Assembly (NCBI GenBank): GCA_041484525.1
Contig: JBGPHT010000165.1
Location: 1-17,201, forward strand
DNA from: JBGPHT01 sp041484525
GTDB lineage: Bacteria; Acidobacteriota; Terriglobia; Bryobacterales; Bryobacteraceae
Length of the DNA stretch: 17,201 nucleotides
Reading direction: 5' to 3'
A program made the translations under genes and the position numbers. The notes beneath the pieces are model-generated. The model made no database searches. It was not told where the DNA came from and worked only from the letters and a program-made list of their open reading frames with translations. This document shows, in pieces, positions 14,880-17,201 of this stretch (the first letter of the stretch is position 1; each line of letters opens with the position of its first letter).

Positions 14880-16405
14880 TTATCGGTTCCGTGCGGCCCA
14901 GGCAGCGGGAGTAAGGTCTGCTAGCTTTTGGATGCTAACATCGGCCAAGCCGGGCAGAACGGCAGCCAAGTACTTGCGGGCCGGGATCTGCAGCCGCCGA
15001 CAAGTTTCCACGATCGACAGAATGGCCGCCACTTTCGGCCCGGCCTGCGGACTGCCGATGTGAATCCAGTTCTTCCGGCCCAGAGCTACCGGACGCATCG
15101 AGTTTTCCGCCAAGTTGTTGCTCAGTTCCAGTTCCGGGTAGTCCAGGAAGAGCGTGAGCTTCGTCCACAAGGCCAGGGTATAGTGATCGCGTTGCCCAGC
15201 TTGCTGGAAGGCAAAGCCTGCCCGCGCGCCGCCTCGATTTCCGGTTTGATCCTATCCAGCAGCGGCTGGGCTTGCTGCTGACGCAGCGCATCGCGTGCGG
15301 CCAAGTCACAGTTCTGCGCGCGCGCCTCTGCGTCGATCCCAAACAGTTGGTCGATGAGAATCACAATGCCCTTGGCGACACTCTCGCCGGGGCTCAGTTG
15401 ATGCGCCTCAAAATACTTGCGACGGGCATGCGCCCAACAGCAGGCATGCACCAACTTCGGCCCGCCCACTTTCTCGTATGCGGCGTAGCCGTCGGTCTGC
15501 AATAGCCCCTCGAAATTTCCCAGGAATGCCTTCGGGCCCTCACGCCCACGTCCCAACCGGAAGTCGAACACTACACTGCCTCCCGGCTTGCTGTATTGCC
15601 ATAAGTAAGCTTGATGGTTCTGTCCTCGGCCGTCGTGCATCTGCACATCCACCGGCGTTTCATCCGCTTGGATATAACTGCCGCCGACCAATTCACGGCC
15701 CATCGCTCCGGCCACCGGGATCAGAAGTTCCCCCACCCGCATCACCCATCCATCCAGTGTCGCCCGGCTGATCTCCACCCCGGTCTCCCGCTCCAGCATG
15801 GCGCTTTGACGATACAGCGGAAGATGGTCGCTGTACTTAGAGATCGCCGTGTCAATCACCACCCGGTCGCTGACCAGACCCTTGTCGATGATCTTCGCAG
15901 GCACTGGCGCAGCGGCTACCCCGCCCTCCTCGCAACTGCGGCAGGCCCGTTTCTCACGCTTGGTCACCAACACGAAGTACTTGGCCGGCTCCACATCGAG
16001 TTGCTCGCTCTGGTCGTGCCCGATGACCGTCATCGCCTGGCCACAGCTTTTGCAGGTGCATTGTTCCGGCGCGCAGGCGATCGCCCGTTCCACGCGCGGC
16101 AAGCTCGCAGGTAGTTCCTGCCGTCCCGGATGCCGGCGCGGCCGCTTCGTTTTGACCCGTTCCGGCAGAGGCCCGCGTTCGCTCTCGGCCTGAATTTCCA
16201 GGTTGCTCACTCCGGGCTCCAACTCCAAAAGCTCCAGTTGCGTATCGCTGAGCTTTTCGCTACCAGGACCGTACTTCTGGATGCGCTGCAACCGCAGGCG
16301 CTCTTCCCATACCTGGATTTTGAGGTGGGCCCAGTGGAGTTGCCGCTTCAGTTCTGCCACCTCTGCAGATTCGTTAGGGGCGGGGCTGGTGGGCTCGGCG
16401 ATCAA
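14880..16405 (-). pseudogene. tnpC: IS66 transposase TnpC, frameshifted
   Basis: This is the DDE transposase of the IS66 element. The main frame (16405 to 15122, 427 codons) starts at TTG. It has an N-terminal coiled-coil-like segment, a zinc-finger region (CTCKSCG about 116-122, CRSC 155-158) and catalytic Asp248 (QADETPV) and Asp305 (LLQTDGYAAY). Near 15183 the frame breaks: a C missing from ACCTATACC turns GNAITYTLALW into unrelated sequence. The other frame then carries LFLDYPELELSNNLAENSM, with the third catalytic residue, the Glu of LAEN, and runs to the TAG/TAA-type stop at 14880. Repaired length is about 508 aa, normal for TnpC. Without the last part the enzyme lacks its DDE glutamate and should be inactive. 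Confidence 0.9.
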
Positions 16406-16423
16406 TAAAACAATTATATGTGA

Positions 16424-16831
16424 TTATGTTTTATCTGTCGCAAGAATTTTGTCCCGCTTTGTGGGTTCCGGCTCCTCGCCCACGACCCTCCGAAACCACG
16501 CCCGACGCTGGCTACCCGCCAGATCGATGCCTCCCAGAAGTAACGCCAGTTCCTCGTGGCTGAGCACCACTTTGCCCTGCCCGCTCACCGCCGCCGGCCA
16601 GCGGAAGCCGCCCTTCTCCAGACGCTTGGCGCAGACCCATAGTCCGCTGCCATCCCAGAACAACAGTTTCAGACGATTTCGTTGCGCATTGGAGAACAGG
16701 AAGAGATGCCCGCTCAGCGGCTCTAATGGCAGATGGTCGCGCCCCAATCCGTAGAGGCCTTCGAAGCCTTTGCGCATGTCGGTGGTCCCTGCCGCCAGAT
16801 AGATCCGCGTTGCCGGCCCTACGCCGAACAT
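16424..16831 (-). CDS. tnpB: IS66 accessory protein TnpB
   Basis: This is a 135-aa IS66 Orf2 protein, required with TnpA and TnpC for transposition in studied IS66 elements; its exact biochemical role is unclear. The characteristic sequences RIYLAAGTTDMRKGFEGL (9-26), LFLFSNAQRNRLKLLFWDG and the C-terminal GGFRWP segment are all present. This TnpB is unrelated to the RNA-guided IS200/IS605 TnpB. It starts at ATG 16831, two bases after the tnpA stop, and ends TAA at 16424, 18 bases before the tnpC start. Length and frame are intact. Confidence 0.95.
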   Translation of the reverse strand: MFGVGPATRIYLAAGTTDMRKGFEGLYGLGRDHLPLEPLSGHLFLFSNAQRNRLKLLFWDGSGLWVCAKRLEKGGFRWPAAVSGQGKVVLSHEELALLLGGIDLAGSQRRAWFRRVVGEEPEPTKRDKILATDKT

Positions 16832-16833
16832 CC

Positions 16834-17199
16834 TCAGCGGCGCTCCAACACACCCCGCAACTGCATCAGAGTTTGGCTATCGAACCCGCGCCCGACTTCG
16901 ATCCGCCGTCCACCCGGCAGCGCGATCGCCAGGCCGCTGCTTGTTGCTGTGCCGCTCCCCACCGTCGCGCTGACACCGGACAACTCCACCGCCAACCAGC
17001 GGTTCCCGGTCGCTGCTTCACCTTGCGTCTGTCGTTGCTGCTTCCGATAGCGAGCCAGCGTTGCCAAACTCAGCCCCTGCTGTCGGCAGAACTCAATACA
17101 ACTCAATCTGCTGGCTTCGTATGCGGCAACTAACTGCTCGGCTTCCGTCCGACTCCGCCGCCGCCCCACCCCTACCACCTGCGCTTGTTGTTCGTCCAC
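16834..17199 (-). CDS. tnpA: IS66 accessory protein TnpA (5' end near or beyond the window edge)
   Basis: At least 121 aa are present. An N-terminal helix-turn-helix-like part contains RRRSRTEAEQLVAAYEASRL and GLSLATLARYRKQQR, as expected for the DNA-binding Orf1 of IS66 elements. A C-terminal part has ALPGGRRIEVGRGFD, the usual IS66 TnpA ending. The first usable start is a GTG at 17199-17197, only two bases from the window edge. Whether this or an upstream codon is the true start cannot be decided, and no ribosome binding site is visible. Confidence 0.85.
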   Translation of the reverse strand: MDEQQAQVVGVGRRRSRTEAEQLVAAYEASRLSCIEFCRQQGLSLATLARYRKQQRQTQGEAATGNRWLAVELSGVSATVGSGTATSSGLAIALPGGRRIEVGRGFDSQTLMQLRGVLERR

Positions 17200-17201
17200 C
17201 C

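Larger units (their letters stand above)
14834..17201. mobile_element. IS66-family insertion sequence, truncated by the window end
   Basis: The element carries the IS66 trio tnpA, tnpB and tnpC in order on the minus strand. The left boundary is set by GTAAGCG at 14834-14840, the conserved tip of IS66-family terminal inverted repeats, reading inward. IS66 elements usually make 8-bp target duplications, so catcaccc (14826-14833) is the predicted duplicated target. The matching copy and the other inverted repeat lie beyond the window. The insertion lies in the signal-peptide codons of the neighbouring gene. The frameshift in tnpC suggests this copy cannot transpose on its own. Confidence 0.9.

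Noticed and set aside
1..17201. CRISPR array, tRNA, rRNA or riboswitch
   Set aside because: No regularly spaced direct repeats and no recognisable RNA gene or aptamer were seen on reading both strands.

Overview
The window is high-GC bacterial DNA. A lone-heme 'GGLSLE'-type cytochrome c, a secreted RHS protein next to a large repeat protein, PhoB-like regulators and many accessory fragments together suggest an Acidobacteriota genome, perhaps Bryobacter/Solibacter-like. That placement is inference from gene content; no rRNA or tRNA marker is present.

Layout. (1) Positions 1-2290: a non-coding stretch ending in a 74-bp near-perfect palindrome (270-343), then an Ldh-family oxidoreductase and lipoyl synthase (lipA), one base apart on the + strand. 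(2) Positions 2291-3530: a two-gene module overlapping by ATGA. The first gene is an intact 135-aa protein of unknown function. The second is a wrecked PD-(D/E)XK nuclease-like gene with one 1-bp deletion, one 5-bp tandem duplication and one in-frame stop. (3) Positions 3531-4856: a gene-free stretch with a TATAAT promoter, then a secreted monoheme cytochrome c-like gene broken by a single frameshift. (4) Positions 4911-7806, - strand: a response regulator / histidine kinase / response regulator set. The first two genes overlap by a TTGA junction. (5) Positions 7881-13645, + strand and divergent from the regulators: an exported 880-aa RHS/YD-repeat protein translationally coupled (ATGA, strong Shine-Dalgarno) to an exported 1041-aa protein. 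The latter has eight tandem beta-rich repeats, an Ig-like domain and, at its very end, one YD repeat. (6) Positions 13690-14260: a brnTA-type toxin-antitoxin pair in which two small deletions fuse parts of toxin and antitoxin into one misleading ORF. (7) Positions 14280-17201, - strand: a small secreted lipocalin-like protein whose start has been cut off by an IS66-family element. The element begins at 14834 with GTAAGCG and carries tnpC (frameshifted), tnpB and tnpA, then runs off the window.

The most promising unexplained unit is the RHS + repeat-protein pair: it has no visible toxin, immunity gene or RHS self-cleavage motif, and the YD fold recurs at the end of the partner. The second candidate is the 135-aa / nuclease-like module. 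A general caution: five different genes carry small indels or stops, which may be real decay of an accessory region or, in part, sequencing error.
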